Assembly (NCBI GenBank): GCA_910589415.1
Contig: OU342634.1
Span: forward strand, 40,416,723 to 40,480,722
Length of the DNA stretch: 64,000 bases
Direction of reading: 5' to 3'
Source of the DNA: Malachius bipustulatus
Taxonomy: Eukaryota > Arthropoda > Insecta > Coleoptera > Melyridae
Part shown: positions 1 through 11,775 of the stretch, piece after piece
How positions within the stretch are numbered: the stretch's first letter is position 1
Layout of the letters: the number at the start of each line of letters is the position of its first letter
Made by a program: the position numbers and the translations under genes
Notes under the pieces: generated by a model
What the model saw: only the letters and a program-made list of their open reading frames with translations
Databases searched by the model: none
What the model was told of the DNA's origin: nothing

Positions 1-14
1 TCGAGAATATTATA

Positions 15-569
15 CAGGGTGTCCAGGTATGAGTATAAGAGCTACACGTGGCGACCTTCCTTGGACTATTTTGAGTAAAAAATCTTAATACAATAATGCT
101 CTAAACCTCTTCACGGTGCCACATGAGGTCATTAAAGTTAGAAATTCTGGGTCACAAATATGCATATTATTGAACTTCTATTTCCTTTTGCAGTTACGGT
201 TAACATTTTCAAAGACTTTTGCAAAGTCTTATTTCATTCAATTTTCGTAACAGTGCAACTATTAACTTTTTTAACATTTCCTAATTTTTTTTTTTAGAAA
301 TGTTAAAAAACTTAATAATTGCACTGTTACGAAAATTAAATGAAATAAGACTTTGCAAAAGTCTTTGAAAATGTTAACCCTAACTGCAAAAGAATAGAAG
401 TTCAATAATATGCAGATTTGTGACCCAGAATTTCTAACTTTTTGATGACCTCCTGCCTCCTGTGGCACCGTGAAGAAGTTTAAAGCATTATTATATTAAG
501 ATTTTTTACTCAAAATAGTCCAAGGAAGGTCGCCACGTGTAGCTCTTACACTCATACCTGGACAGCTTG
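15..569. mobile_element. Palindromic TA-flanked MITE (foldback), nested in a hAT-like element
   Basis: The two halves are reverse complements along most of their length: the left end CAGGGTGTCCAGGTATGAGT mirrors the right end near 551-569, and the arms meet near 290 in a T-rich loop. TA dinucleotides at 13-14 and 570-571 flank it, as expected for IS630/Tc1/mariner-type non-autonomous elements. Removing it joins the flanks into sequence that matches the inverted arm near 1931-1950, so it inserted into an older repeat. It has no meaningful coding capacity; the 65-codon frame on the minus strand is a by-product of the repeat. Confidence 0.8.
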
Positions 570-570
570 T

Positions 571-1175
571 ATTTCATCTCCTGCATCTTTCTTTTGATCT
601 CACTTAGCTGGACCATGAACTTGGAAATAAAAAATAAACAATAAAGGAACAAGAATATTTGTCCTTTTTTATTATCATTTTTTATGTGTTTTTGAATAGT
701 GAAAGGGTTTGGGGGGCTTTTTGTGATACTTCGGCCCCCCTAAAGAATTCTTCATAAGTATAATTCATAAAAAATGTTTCTAACTTTTCTAAATTTTAAC
801 TGATTCTGGTAAATAAATTTGTTTCAATTCTTTAATTTAATTTTATTATTTTTAATTATATAATTCAACAAAACCAAAAGTGAAGAAAAAAATTACAAGA
901 GAAAACGCAAAATTCATGGTGTGGCGACCACTTGTTAGCCTTAACGAAAATATGAAGCAAAAACTTTTCACATAATATGTGAAAAATCAGATATATCTGA
1001 TGTGAGAGCGTAAAAGAGCGGAAAATAGATCATACCACGTTATTAGAAATAAAAAAAAAAGAAAGAAATAAAAAAAATCAAATAAATCAAAAAAATCACT
1101 ATTTTTTTGATTTTTTTAATTAAAATCATTGATTTTTGATTTTTATAAAAAAATCATGATTTTTTTCGAACCCTG
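571..1175 (-). mobile_element. hAT-like non-autonomous element, reverse copy, interrupted and cut by the window edge
   Basis: This is an inverted copy of about 580 bp of the element at 1366-2355. It ends at 1175 with CGAACCCTG, the complement of the other copy's start CAGGGTTCG. Bases 1-14 continue it to the left beyond the inserted MITE. The inner part is dominated by AAATCATGATTT-type repeats. Nothing codes. Confidence 0.7.
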
Positions 1176-1365
1176 GGCTCCAACGACTTTGATAAAATCT
1201 TGCAAAATTACAGTCCAAAGACTCAAAGACACCCAGATAAAATCTTATAATCAGTGAAAGAATTAGATCTTCTGAAAAACTAAGGGAGCTACTTTAATGT
1301 TCACAAATTCAGATTTCTCCAAAGCTATCATACCTGCAAAATGGGTTTTCCCGGAAGGTGAGTTG
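1176..1365. other. Unique spacer between two inverted hAT-like copies
   Basis: About 190 bp of ordinary AT-rich DNA separates the two facing copies. I see no gene in it. It ends with GTGAGTTG (1358-1365), which is repeated immediately after the right-hand element. Confidence 0.6.
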
Positions 1366-2355
1366 CAGGGTTCGAAAAAATCATGATTTTTTTATAAAAA
1401 TCAAAAATCAATGATTTTAATTAAAAAAATTAAAAAAATCGTGATTTTTTTGATTTATTTGATTTTTTTGATTTCTTTAATTTTTTTTTTAATTTCTAAT
1501 AATGTGGTATGATCTATTTTCCGCTCTCACATCAGATATGTGAGAAGTTTTTGCTTCATATTTTCGTTAAGGCTAACAAGTGGTCACAACACCATGAATT
1601 TTGCGTTTTTCTCTTGTAATTTTTTTCTCCACTTTTGGTTTTGTTGAATTATATAATTAAAAATAATAAAATTCAAATTAAGAATTGAAACAAATTTATT
1701 TACCAGAATCAGTTAAAATTCAGAAAAAAGTTAGAAACATTTTTTATGAATTATACTAATGAAGAATTCTTTAGGGAGCCGAAGTATCACAAAAAGCCCC
1801 CAAACCCTTTCACTATTCAAGAACACATAATAAATAATAATAAAAAAGGACAAATATTCTTGTTCCTTTATTGTTTATTTTTTATATCCAAGTTCATAGT
1901 CCAGCTAAGTGAGATCAAAAGAAAGATGCAGGAGATGAAATATAATAATAGCACAGAATAGACTAATTAAGTCTATTCTGTGATACAATAATTTGTTGTT
2001 CCCATAATTACCTACTGCATCTATTCAAACTTAAAGCAGGAATACATAAATTTTGATCACCCTTTGAAGGTTTCAAGTTTCAAAAGAAAGCAATAAAATA
2101 TGTTTTCAATGTTTTCATCAATAATAATAACTATCTGAGGTTTATGGCACCCTTCACCCTTCTATATAATATTGTGTGATTTTTGTGGCACCAATTAAGA
2201 TTTGTTATAGAAAATAAAAAACTCGATAAAAAGGTAGTATTTCTGATTTCTGATTTTTTGATTTTAATCGTTGATTAATATAAAAAAATCACTTGATTTA
2301 AATCGTTGATTTAAATCGTGATTTAAATCAAATGATTTAAATCGGGCGAACCCTG
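1366..2355 (+). mobile_element. hAT-like non-autonomous transposon with 8-bp target duplication
   Basis: It starts CAGGGTTCG and ends CGAACCCTG, so the terminal inverted repeats match exactly over nine bases. The flanks carry an 8-bp direct repeat, GTGAGTTG, at 1358-1365 and 2356-2363. CAGGG-type termini with an 8-bp duplication are typical of the hAT superfamily. The interior is AT-rich, with many copies of a TGATTTAAATCA-like motif near both ends and a small hairpin at about 1955-1982. No transposase is present. The 71-codon frame near 1746 is the mirror of repeat sequence on the left and is not called a gene. Confidence 0.8.
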
Positions 2356-2363
2356 GTGAGTTG

Positions 2364-2985
2364 CATGCCCTATTATTGTTATGTCTGCTATTGTCAATTT
2401 ATCATACATTGTTTTATTGTTTAAATACAGAAGAGAACGGAATTCCCAAGAAGTATGGTTTGGATTACTCATATATAGTTTGACACGGAGTTATCGCTAC
2501 GCCAAAGCAAATTTCTAAGAAATAGGAATCCTCATAGAAATCTTATCCTTTAGGTATAAAAAAATCTTTCTAAAAATTAACTAGGTATGCACCAAACGAC
2601 TAGCGTCAGTTTTAAATTTTAATTTAAATCACAATTGATTTTTTCTTTAATTATTAGGTAAATACATAGTTGTGAATAAAATGTTTTATTGCAGTTTTAT
2701 ACCTAAATATAAGCTTTCTTATTATATTGTCAAGACCTTCAAAAAGTATGTCGAACCGTTTATTTTTTCTTTAAAAGCTCTCTTGATTCAATTCAATCAA
2801 CTAAAGCAGTAAGCTGTAATCAAATTAATAAGGCATCCGATTATTTTTCGAATAAAATGGTTATTTCAGCTGTGTAATTATTGTACACAGGGAAAGGACA
2901 GAATTATTTCAATAAAAGCAATGAATGATAAAATAGGAATGATAATAACAGCATCATAGGCGTATTTTGGCTATGCTCCTATCAA
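2364..2985. other. AT-rich intergenic sequence, no gene seen
   Basis: No long frame, RNA gene or clear repeat was found here. Only short TACC/TAGG-type motifs and poly-T runs are visible. Confidence 0.5.
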
Positions 2986-2989
2986 CATT

Positions 2990-3515
2990 TTTCATCTCGT
3001 ATCAAGAAGAAAATTTTTGAAGTGTTGAATTATTGAAGTTCTGTTCAGAGAGAAGTTTATTTTCATTCATTTTACATTCCAAAACCCGTTTCCGGAATAT
3101 ATTTTTTTTATGCAATTCTTTGTCCGGGGTCAATTTTTCCTGGATTTCTCCCTGGATTTTCTTGTCTGAAGTTTTAGTTTCAATACGAGAATAAATACGA
3201 GACTTAAACCGAAAATTTCAAAACCGTGTAGAGACGAGACATCAAAATTCAAATTTTTCTCATCAAAACACAAGGAAAAATTTATTTGCAAAACGGGGGG
3301 TGGGGGGTTTCAAAACAGCACTCTTTCACATATCACCCTGCAGAAAATTGTTTTGCAATGTTTTGAGTTTAGATCCAATAAAGCAGAAAAACAAGCAAAG
3401 GGCTACCAACATGGGAACACAAAATAGAGATTCCTTGAAATATGGAGACTGGAAAGTCATTCTCAATCTAAATCAGGCAAAATTTTGGGGTGCTCGAGTA
3501 GTTCAGTTATAAAGC
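2990..3515 (+). repeat. Dispersed repeat, copy 1 (related to 37370-37925)
   Basis: Several blocks recur in the same order at 37370-37925: a segment around CCAAAACCCGTTTCCGGAA, one around ATCACCCTG, one around AATAAAGCAGA, and an end block AAAATTTTGGGGTG. The copies are strongly diverged. The 70-codon frame from 3300 lies wholly inside the repeat and shows no protein family. Confidence 0.55.
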
Positions 3516-4105
3516 GAAGCTATCGACACTTGAAATTTATGCTAAGAAGGGAGACTTGACCATTGGAGATTTTGCTTAATAAATGAACTTTTTTCTGCGA
3601 CGGGCTATAAGTTTGACCTTTTTTCCCCGTTGACAGGTAGAAAAATGCCTCATTATAATATGAGCTGCATCTTATCGGGGAAATAAATGAATTAGCAGGG
3701 AAATAAATGAGTACTTATTTCCCCGAAATGGCGGCTTAGGTATTTTGTACTATTAACACTCAGATATCATTAAATTTATATCAAATATGTATACATAAAG
3801 GAAAATTACCTTATTATCCAAATGGCAATTATTAAGGGAATTTTCATAATAATCACTATCCATATTATTAAATTCACTCATCGAAAACTAACAAGAATCT
3901 TTGCAAAAGTGTCTTCAATTTTAATTACGTTAATATGACGTTTATGTAATAATTAAATCGTTTCGTTACCCAGGCAACGTCTATTACGATAAAAGACTGT
4001 TTGCAAATCCAAGTTTAACATAAATCATTTTTCCGACATAATTTTCAGTTATCTAACTGCGTTTTTCGACATTCTAACACTGATATTTCTTCTCGCAGAA
4101 AAAAA
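3516..4105. other. AT-rich intergenic sequence with a small GGGGAAATAAATGA repeat
   Basis: Between about 3676 and 3725 the motif GGGGAAATAAATGA occurs in two imperfect direct copies, followed by a partial inverted copy ending TTATTTCCCCG. Nothing else is recognisable. Confidence 0.45.
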
Positions 4106-4235
4106 TTGTATATTACACACGAGAAAAAAGTGCGATTTTAGCTCTCGATGTGTTTGTCCCCTCCGCTGAACGCGTCGGGGACGAAATCACATCTCGAGCT
4201 AAAATCTATCACTTTTTTATTTCTCTTGTATAATA
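4106..4235. repeat. Imperfect inverted repeat (small MITE-like hairpin), copy 1
   Basis: The arms at 4106-4153 and 4188-4235 are imperfect reverse complements, both containing GAGAAAAAAGTG and a TTTTAGCTCTCGA-like block, around a GC-rich centre with CGCGTCGGGGACGAAATCAC. A diverged right half of the same repeat recurs at about 18600-18710, so this is a dispersed family. Confidence 0.65.
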
Positions 4236-4815
4236 AATAACTATTTTTCTAACGATATACATAATAGGGTGATTTTTTTTAGTGATCAAAGTATTAGAAG
4301 TCGGGTATACAGAGCGGACGTAAATTGTCCCTCCCCTCTTGGTAACTGTTTGAGGGATTGCTTTTTTTAATAATTCAAAAATAACCTCAAATAAGGCAAC
4401 AAAAACCACCTTTTGACTAATTTTTCCCATGATAGTTCAAGATGTCATCGTTAGGAAAAAAGGACCACTTTTTTTAATTAAACCGTGCGTGTAAATACAT
4501 AACTCAAATTGACGACATTTTAAAGCTGCATGATGCAATGGTGTATTGCGATTTTTATTTTATTGATTAAGAACATAATCGCGACAGCACTCTTACACTA
4601 TTAAAAAAAATCGGGTGATGTGATAAGTTCACATTAAAAATACGAATACAATACTTTTTAGACAATTTTTCTGAAACATTTTCTCTGGGGGATACCTACC
4701 CCCCGAAAGTTGTTCGCCAAAATTGGTTATATCTTCACAATTTTTTTTTCTTGGGAATTTCTCACTCTAGAGTTAATACTACATATTTAATGATCATATT
4801 TTATAGTAATATCAA

Positions 4816-4857
4816 TGAATTTCTCAATGTGTATTTTAATACACATTGAGAAATTCA
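4816..4857. repeat. Perfect 20-bp palindrome with 2-nt loop
   Basis: The 20 bases from 4816 to 4835 (beginning TGAATTTCTCAATG) are exactly complementary to 4838-4857, leaving only TT in the loop. Confidence 0.9.
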
Positions 4858-4864
4858 CGGTGCC

Positions 4865-4880
4865 GGGGGGGGGGGGGGGG
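4865..4880. repeat. Run of 16 G
   Basis: An uninterrupted homopolymer of G, just after the perfect hairpin and followed by AAGGGGAGA. It is unusual in such AT-rich DNA; its length may be unreliable in sequencing. Confidence 0.85.
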
Positions 4881-4889
4881 AAGGGGAGA

Positions 4890-5290
4890 CTCAAGTCCTT
4901 ATCGCCGCCACTGTAAAAACTCGTTCTTGTCACTCGATTACAGGTCGTAGTTTTCAATCTATGGAACTGAAATTTTGGCAATTAGGTATAGTTAGATGTC
5001 TGAGGGAGTTCTCTGGTGTTACATTTGAGAGATATAGGGCAAGTCGTTTCAAAATGGTGGCCATTTGAGCTTTTGAAATAAAAACTTCTATTTTTGAACA
5101 CCTTCGTATGTATGCAAAATGACCGAGAAAATGACATAATTCTTCAATAAAATTAACACAAAGTAATACGAAGAAAAATGCCAACTTATGCACTTGTGCC
5201 AAAAAATTACGTCTCAGTCATTAGTTTACCAGTGGCCTAAGTAGAAAATCAGTTTTTCAAAAGTGCCACTTTTCTATATCCATTTTGGGG
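4890..5290 (+). repeat. R640 repeat family, diverged copy 1
   Basis: It shares the R640 order of motifs: a CAGGTCGTAGTTTTCAATCTA block, a GTCTGGTGTT-type block, CGTTTCAAAATGGTGGCCAT followed by TTGAG, and an end block like CCAGTGGC. The small minus-strand frames here (4787-4981 and 4954-5202) come from the repeat and have no family signature. Confidence 0.6.
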
Positions 5291-5364
5291 CGCGTTTTTT
5301 TTAAGGAGGCTTTTAAAGTTGGTAAGTGATAAGTAATCTTATGACCGGTGATCAGTTCAACTAC

Positions 5365-5384
5365 TTACCTACCTACCTACCTAC
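5365..5384. repeat. Short (TACC)n microsatellite
   Basis: Four to five tandem copies of TACC/ACCT, directly before a CAGGGTGT motif at about 5388-5395. Confidence 0.8.
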
Positions 5385-5486
5385 TATACAGGGTGTTTTG
5401 AGGCATGTATCGGATAATAAAAGGTGGGATTTTTTGGGACAGTTTTTTAATATCTCAGAGGAACCGTTTGAGATAAAAAGTTAACT

Positions 5487-5806
5487 TTTGTACACACCTT
5501 ATCATTATTATTAATTACTTCTTGAGTGCTACTTACATTTCTTTCAATATGGTTTCTTGAAATTTTAGCTCCTAAATTCTACGTACTTGAAAAATTGGCA
5601 TTCTGGAAGCAAATTTTAAACTGTCAATGTTTTCTACGTAAAAAAGGGGTCTTGGTTGAAAGCTTGACCGTGAACTGTTTTCGAGAAAAACAGCATTTTA
5701 TGATGAAAAACATGAAAGTAGCAACATGTTTTGTTGCTAGTTTACTTGACACTACTGACAAAGACACTACTGACCACTTTTAATATTAATGACAAGATGT
5801 GTACAA
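5487..5806. repeat. Inverted-repeat arms around a short frame
   Basis: TTGTACACACCTTATCATTA near 5487 and the complementary TAATGACAAGATGTGTACAA near 5787-5806 form an imperfect stem enclosing the 85-codon plus frame at 5526-5783. That frame resembles no known family and is probably chance coding within a MITE-like element. Confidence 0.5.
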
Positions 5807-5818
5807 ATGCTAGTTATA

Positions 5819-6391
5819 CAGGTGATTCTTAAGTTGAGCCATTTTTTTAACACCCTGTAAAATGATTGAGGCAAACAACCTTTTCAAATAACTTTTCTCA
5901 ATCAAGTAAAAATAAAGGAGATACAGCCTTTGATAGATAAAAAAATGAGAGTCCAGCCCTATGGTAAATTTTTCATGAAGATCTGATAGAAATTCAAAAT
6001 CCATCAAGTCTTATAAGATTTTTTTAAATACTCGTTTCAATAAATCACATCTATGAAAATTCAACAATTTTCCTGTTAGGAGAAAATTGTTTTCAGGGCA
6101 GTAGTGGTATTATTAGTGTAATTTGAATTATTTTAGTTTATGTATTTCTCTTTTTTCTTGTTTCCTGAGTACCTAATTTTGATAATGGAATTTTTGTTTC
6201 GCTTGATCCTGTATCTGTTTAAATTACTAAATTAGTTTAGTTGCCTGAATTGATCACAGGGATGGACTTTCATTTTTTCAAACTATCGAAGGCTGTAATA
6301 TCTCTTTTATTTTTGACTTAATTGAGAAAGTTGTTTGCCTCAATCAATTCTACAGGGTGTTAAAAAATGACTCAACTTAAAAATCACCTTG
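5819..6391. mobile_element. Palindromic TA-flanked MITE
   Basis: Left end CAGGTGATTCTTAAGTTGAG is mirrored at the right end, with TA at 5817-5818 and 6392-6393. The arms are about 260 bp long. A second CAGGGTGTTAAAAAA-type end lies inside each arm (about 5848-5861 and 6352-6366), as if one terminal repeat were nested within another. No protein gene; the 65-codon minus frame is a by-product. Confidence 0.8.
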
Positions 6392-6393
6392 TA

Positions 6394-6955
6394 TATTTCA
6401 AAACATTCCTGTGACATGTCAAAAAGTGAAATTTTTTTTTTTGACACGGTTCTAAACTTTTTTCTTAGAACGAGGCAGGGAATCACACCGGAAGTGGTAT
6501 GGAATTGTGAATAGGTATTTTAGTTCAGTTCCTCGAAACCAAAATTATGAGGCTTCTGGTCCAATCACTTTCCCATTTACCTATGAATGCCCCAAGGTTC
6601 TCGCGCCTCACCCTGTAGATAGGTGTGCATTTAAAAGTGAACAAATCCTACTTGTCAAGTAGATATAGAAAAGTTCTTTCAATTTTTTATTTACCTACCT
6701 ACAAGTAGATAATATTCTGTACGTCTAATTACCTATACCAGTAATACGAATACCTACTACTTTACCTAGGTGCAGGTAAAGAAAGTCACGCGACGTCATA
6801 TTTCAGATTATAATTGCATAACAACTACTAACAGTCGTCAATATTCCGAAATCACCATCGTAATAAAATAGATAGATACCTTTTTAAAAAATCAAATTCA
6901 ATATTTCAGTGACTACCGAGGTGACTACATAAACATAACATAAAATAAGTAAGTC
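6394..6955. other. AT-rich intergenic sequence, no gene seen
   Basis: Only TACC/TAGG-type short motifs and a CACCCTGTA end near 6610 are recognisable. Confidence 0.45.
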
Positions 6956-8060
6956 TTTATATGTAATAGGAGACCGGCTGTGAGGATTAAAGAGCATAAT
7001 AATGGCCAGCGCCCCCTTTAGAATAGGATATGACGCGAAAGCCCCCCCTAAATCCGGGGGCAAGCGTTAGCTCCAGCTCGGTCGGACTGGCATGCTTGAT
7101 AATCAGCCCGATCCGAACCCGAAGTAACAGCTACGAGAACAATCAACAATCATGACTACCGATGGATGATGATAGTAGAAACAGCCTGAATAACATAACA
7201 TCATATAACCAAACAAAATCGTTCTACGCCTGCTACGATATCTCCTCTACGACGCGTTTTCACGCTTATTCACCGTTTTCGCAGAGCCTACGACGGATGA
7301 AACGCCGTCGGAAACTCCGAGAGCCGATAGCGACCAGCGGAGTGACATAGCAACATGTCGCCGCAGCTTCAGCAGCGGCAGCGAAACTACTGTCATAAAC
7401 AAAGCAAAATGACCTGTTATACCATTTCCTCGATCTAGGACTCGAAACACTCGATTTACAGTTAATTTCTAAAACTACACCCGTTTACTCGTCGGATAAT
7501 AATCAATCGGGTCGCAATGTAAACAAAACTAGCGAAAAATTCAATAAAATAATTAGCTACGAGGGTAAATTATTAGAAAAACAATATCAAGGGTTTCTTA
7601 CCTTTCCCTGAATTGAGTTTCAACGCCACCTATACTGCATGCATGCGTCGTTCTCTATTACCGAAAGCACGTATTCACTTTATCGAGTCTCGCCGGGAGA
7701 CGCCGACTCTGGCCGACCGTAAGTCAGCACATGTTGGCTACGGGAGTTATAAATTTACCTAAAAATTACATCCGATAAGCGATAAAATCCGGATTTTTCT
7801 AACGATTCTGATTTCCCATGCCGGAATCTAACATAAACTATGGAAATGTTCAATATACGACGACCGGATCGACTATAAACTCTTTACGAAACTTTGTTGT
7901 CGTGACGAACACACGTTGAGCTAAATTGTTTTACTAGCCTGTCACAAATAGGGACGTGTTCTTTCGCCAGGAATGCAAGAGCGTAGCGTAGAGCGCTTAG
8001 TTCTGAATGTAACCGCTAGGAGGGCAACTCTTTTAGATTCGTAGATATTTAAATAATTAA
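6956..8060 (-). promoter_or_regulatory. CpG-richer patch with minus-strand donor-like site; possible promoter or first exon
   Basis: This stretch has visibly more C, G and CpG than its surroundings, for example around 7000-7130, 7230-7380 and 7680-7740. On the minus strand CAGGGAAAG/GTAAGA at about 7602/7601 is a strong splice-donor match. A gene on the minus strand could therefore have a non-coding first exon here, with later exons to the left. I could not find a matching acceptor or a conserved coding exon, and the 62- and 67-codon frames at 7162-7450 match nothing I know. Confidence 0.25.
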
Positions 8061-11000
8061 TTTTCCGGACTTATTTACAACGCTGTAGGTTCAAGGTCTA
8101 CTCCTTTGAGGCTAGTTAGAATCACGTATGGATTTATTCTACATGAATTAACACAATTAGTTGCTGAAATGAGTGAAATGATGATCTTTTGATAGAAAGT
8201 AAAGGATCTTGGCTGGTTGGTAGCGTTTCGTTGGTGAATTGAAATGGCTGATTTCTTCACTCCTTCGACACGAAACTACGAAACTCGTCATCATAGTGCT
8301 AGTTAGTGCTACGCGCCGAGCGATGACAAATCTGAAATTAGATTTTAGTCCTTCGCACGACGCGTGGAAATTTCTTTCGCACAAAAAATGATTTTTTCTT
8401 ATATTTTGAGTGTTTTTATTTCTGCATTTTAATATATTTTAGCTCGAAATAGGTACCCACCACAAAAAATTAAATCTTTACTATACCTAGGTACAATATA
8501 TTTAGTTCCTTAATTAACAATGAGATATTCAAAAAGGTCAATTTTTTTTCAAAAACCTAATAACACGATAGATTTAAAAAATATAAATTAAACACAATGC
8601 TTCTCGTTGTCAGACTCTTGTCGTCATCCTTCAGAAGTTTCAGGAATTTATTAGGTACCTATCTACCTATTTGAAGAAAATTCTTCTGATAACTTTTATT
8701 ATCTGAAAATTCCTGGAAGAAGAACGGGAATTTTAATCACCTAATTTTATTAAAAAAGCGTTTCTTCAAACTGAAAGATATTCTTTTTGAAAATTAGTTA
8801 GGTGTAGTAAATTTTTTTAAAGAATTATATTTTCTTCTATTTCTGGTTAAGCATTCATTTACCTATACATGTCTTAATGAAAAATTATGAAAAAATTATG
8901 AAAATTGGGGAAAAATGGACGCGCCAGACCGCTGTCAATAAGTTATTGGTATCCTAACTCTTTAAATTGATCATTAAATTTAACCAATCAATTTCTTTGA
9001 ATTTATTTTTTTTCTTGAACCTTAATAATGTTAGTATAGGGTAGTACTTGAATTTTAGTAGTCACTGAGGGTGAAAATAAGCTATTACCTTAGGATTCTT
9101 TGAACATCCATAGATTTTCTGATTTTTCAATTAATTGATCAGAATCTTTTGTGAAAAAAATGCGATTGGTTTTTTTGCAATAACTCCGTTATTTTTTATT
9201 TTATTGGGTCCATCCAAAAATAATTTTGAAGGTAATTTTATGGGCTCTAAGACCATCCATATCTCCACTTTTTAAACCTCTTCATTTTTAAAAGTTGAAG
9301 GGTTAAAAACCTCGCGTCAGATGATCCTTGCAATAAAATTTAAACTTCTAACGTTGATATCTCGGTTGTTTTTCATCATACAAAAATATAAAAAAAAACA
9401 GAACTTTTGTTAATAGAAAATGCAAATTTTTGTTCTACACTATTTTTTACGTATTTATTTACGTATTTTTTTTACGTATTTATTAGTTTTAGAGTAATTA
9501 TGAAAAAAAAAGAGAAAAAATTCTCTTTTATTTAAATCCTCCTTATTTTATTTAAATCGCCCTAAGCATTCTAAAACGGTGAAAGTTCTAAGCTCATTAC
9601 TCATACTAAAATAAAATGAATCCTATAGGGATTTCTATAAATTTCAATTTTTTGTAGAAATGACGTTGTAGGTTTCATTTTTCCCATTTTCTTAAAAAAT
9701 TAGAGAGAACCGTCTTATTTTCGTCGTAGCTCGCTTAGTTTTAATGCAATCTACTCCATCTAGGGTTTATTTGAAATGCCTTTTCAAGTACTTTGAAATG
9801 TAACCTAAAAGTATTTTCCGAAAAATGTATCGGTTTTCCGTTATTTAACCTCAAACAAAAAAAAAAGCTTTTAGTTAGCTAAAGTCGATTTGGATTCAAC
9901 TTAAAATGTTCATAAAAAACTAATCTCTTTATTTTTTTATTGACTTACATTTCGGTAAAAAATTTTTTTTTTCGAAAAACGTATAGTTTTGGAGTTATTT
10001 ATAAGAAACAGTGTCAAAAATGTATTTTTTCATGAAAAATCAACATATTCAATCATTATAATGACTCAAAAAATATTTACTTATCAAAAAATAACTTTAG
10101 AGAATATATTTTCCTTACAATTAGTTCTTTTATCGATTCCTGGGTTATTGTTGATAAAATAATTTCAGCCTCCCGGAAGGAAGTGGCATCCACCTTCAGG
10201 GTAAAAGCCCAACTGGCACTATTTTTTACTTGAGGCACCCTCTATAACTACTCACCAATTTTCACACAAATCGATGAAGCAGGTTTAAACTTCTAGAAAA
10301 AGTCGAGTAAAAAAACAAAAGGGCGGATTGAATGGCTTATTTTTTTATAGGTATGAAGGAAGTTATAAATTTCTGGATCGAGGCGCTTAATCAGGTAGGA
10401 ACTGCATAAAATTGTTGGTACCATGGGTTTGGAATATAAATAATGATTGTAAGGAAAACTATAAGTGGAAGCAATCGTGTGATTAGGCGAAACAAAAATT
10501 ACATTTTTGAACAAAAAATTATATTTTTTAAGAAAAATAATCCAAGATAAAATAAAAGTCTGATGAAAATGGTGTTGTTCATTATCTCGGACAAGAAATG
10601 TGGAATCAGGTCAGAAGATGTGTGAAAGGGGATGAAAGATATCACGTGAAGAGGATATCATAACTAAACTAAGTATGTATAGGGAAGGTCAGAGATTTAC
10701 TGTCTTCTCTGCTGGCTGGAATATAGGGGTGGTTTTTCCCACTTTATTTAAAATTTTTTTGAAAAAACCGTGTCAAAATAGTCTTTAAAGCTAACTATAT
10801 CAGTTTTCTTTATAAAAACAATGTGAGAGTATTAAAGAAAAGTTAACAATAAAAGAAAACACTTTTGGTAACTCGCGAGATCATTATTGACAGCAAATGT
10901 TTCAGCAGGGAAAAATGTACTACTCAAAAATGAAACGTAATGTCTCGCCCCAAAATTTTCCCTCATTTTTATTGGGGTTAACTTTCGATATTCCCAAGAG

Positions 11001-11075
11001 ATTTCGATTTTGTGTTCGCATGACCTTTTTTTCTGCTTTAATACTTTTTTTTTAATTTATTTTTTAATGTTATTC
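8061..11075. other. Long AT-rich unique stretch, no gene seen
   Basis: About 3 kb with frequent stops in all frames. A short repeated TTTACGTATTTATT motif lies at about 9448-9485. The frames at 8075-8384 and 10293-10514 are short and without family features. No RNA gene recognised. Confidence 0.5.
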
Positions 11076-11520
11076 ATTTATGGTTTTCATGATTTTTTTT
11101 ATACCGAACGACGTGAAAAAATAATATTGAAAACTGTAGGATCTAGTCGGCTTTGAAAATTTTTCAAAAGTCAGATGGATAGCTCTGGACCACTTATGCA
11201 AGCATACAAAAAAATAATTTAATAATTTCCAACAATAAAAAAGATATGTAGAAAATAGGAGAAAGAAAATTTGTGGGCTCAAGTTCATTACTGATCAAAT
11301 GCCAAAGAGAAGAGAGAAACACTGATGAAGAAATGGTCATTTCGCTCTATTGGAATGGAACTCATCGAAAAATATTGAATTTTCTTTCTCTTATTCATTT
11401 CATTTTGAATTTCGAGAATGCTCGAGAATTTCGCTTCTAATAAAATAAGAAATCTCGATTTTTCAGTTTTTTCAGGATATTTCAGCAAAGACTGAAAATA
11501 TCCTGTTTTTTTTCAGATTC
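11076..11520. repeat. GACTAGATCC foldback family, fragment
   Basis: It carries the family's marker blocks: GGATCTAGTCGGCTTTGAAA, a TCAGATGGATAGCTC block, and CAGTTTTTTCAGGATATTTC followed by AGCAAAGACTGAAAATATCC. The same blocks make up the arms of the palindromes at 53694-54701 and 62452-62963, and fragments near 48450-49350. A related opposite-strand half is at about 12240-12460. Confidence 0.6.
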
Positions 11521-11775
11521 TTATTAGGCATAAAACTGTTCCTAATCTCTTGTATCTCTAATTTAGCCGATTTCGTATTTCTTACCGTTTCCGAAATCTT
11601 CATGTACTGCCACTACCTAAGTGTATAGCTGATGAAATCTTATAAATGTGAGAGGTATAACCCTAAGATTACCCCAATTGAAAATAACCCAATTGAAATG
11701 GGGAACCATTCTGAGACATTCTGTATAAAAACGCCTGTTATCAAGATATTCAAAATTCAGAATTTAGCGACGTTA

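Noticed and set aside
1746..1961. 71-codon gene in the hAT-like element
   Set aside because: The same sequence is mirrored at 571-780; it is repeat sequence without transposase motifs.
7162..7450. Short frames in the CpG-rich patch as a coding exon
   Set aside because: Opposite-strand frames overlap, neither resembles a known protein, and flanking splice signals do not fit either frame.
8085..8110. tRNA B-box-like GGTTCAAGGTC
   Set aside because: It departs from the B-box consensus and no cloverleaf or A-box could be drawn around it.
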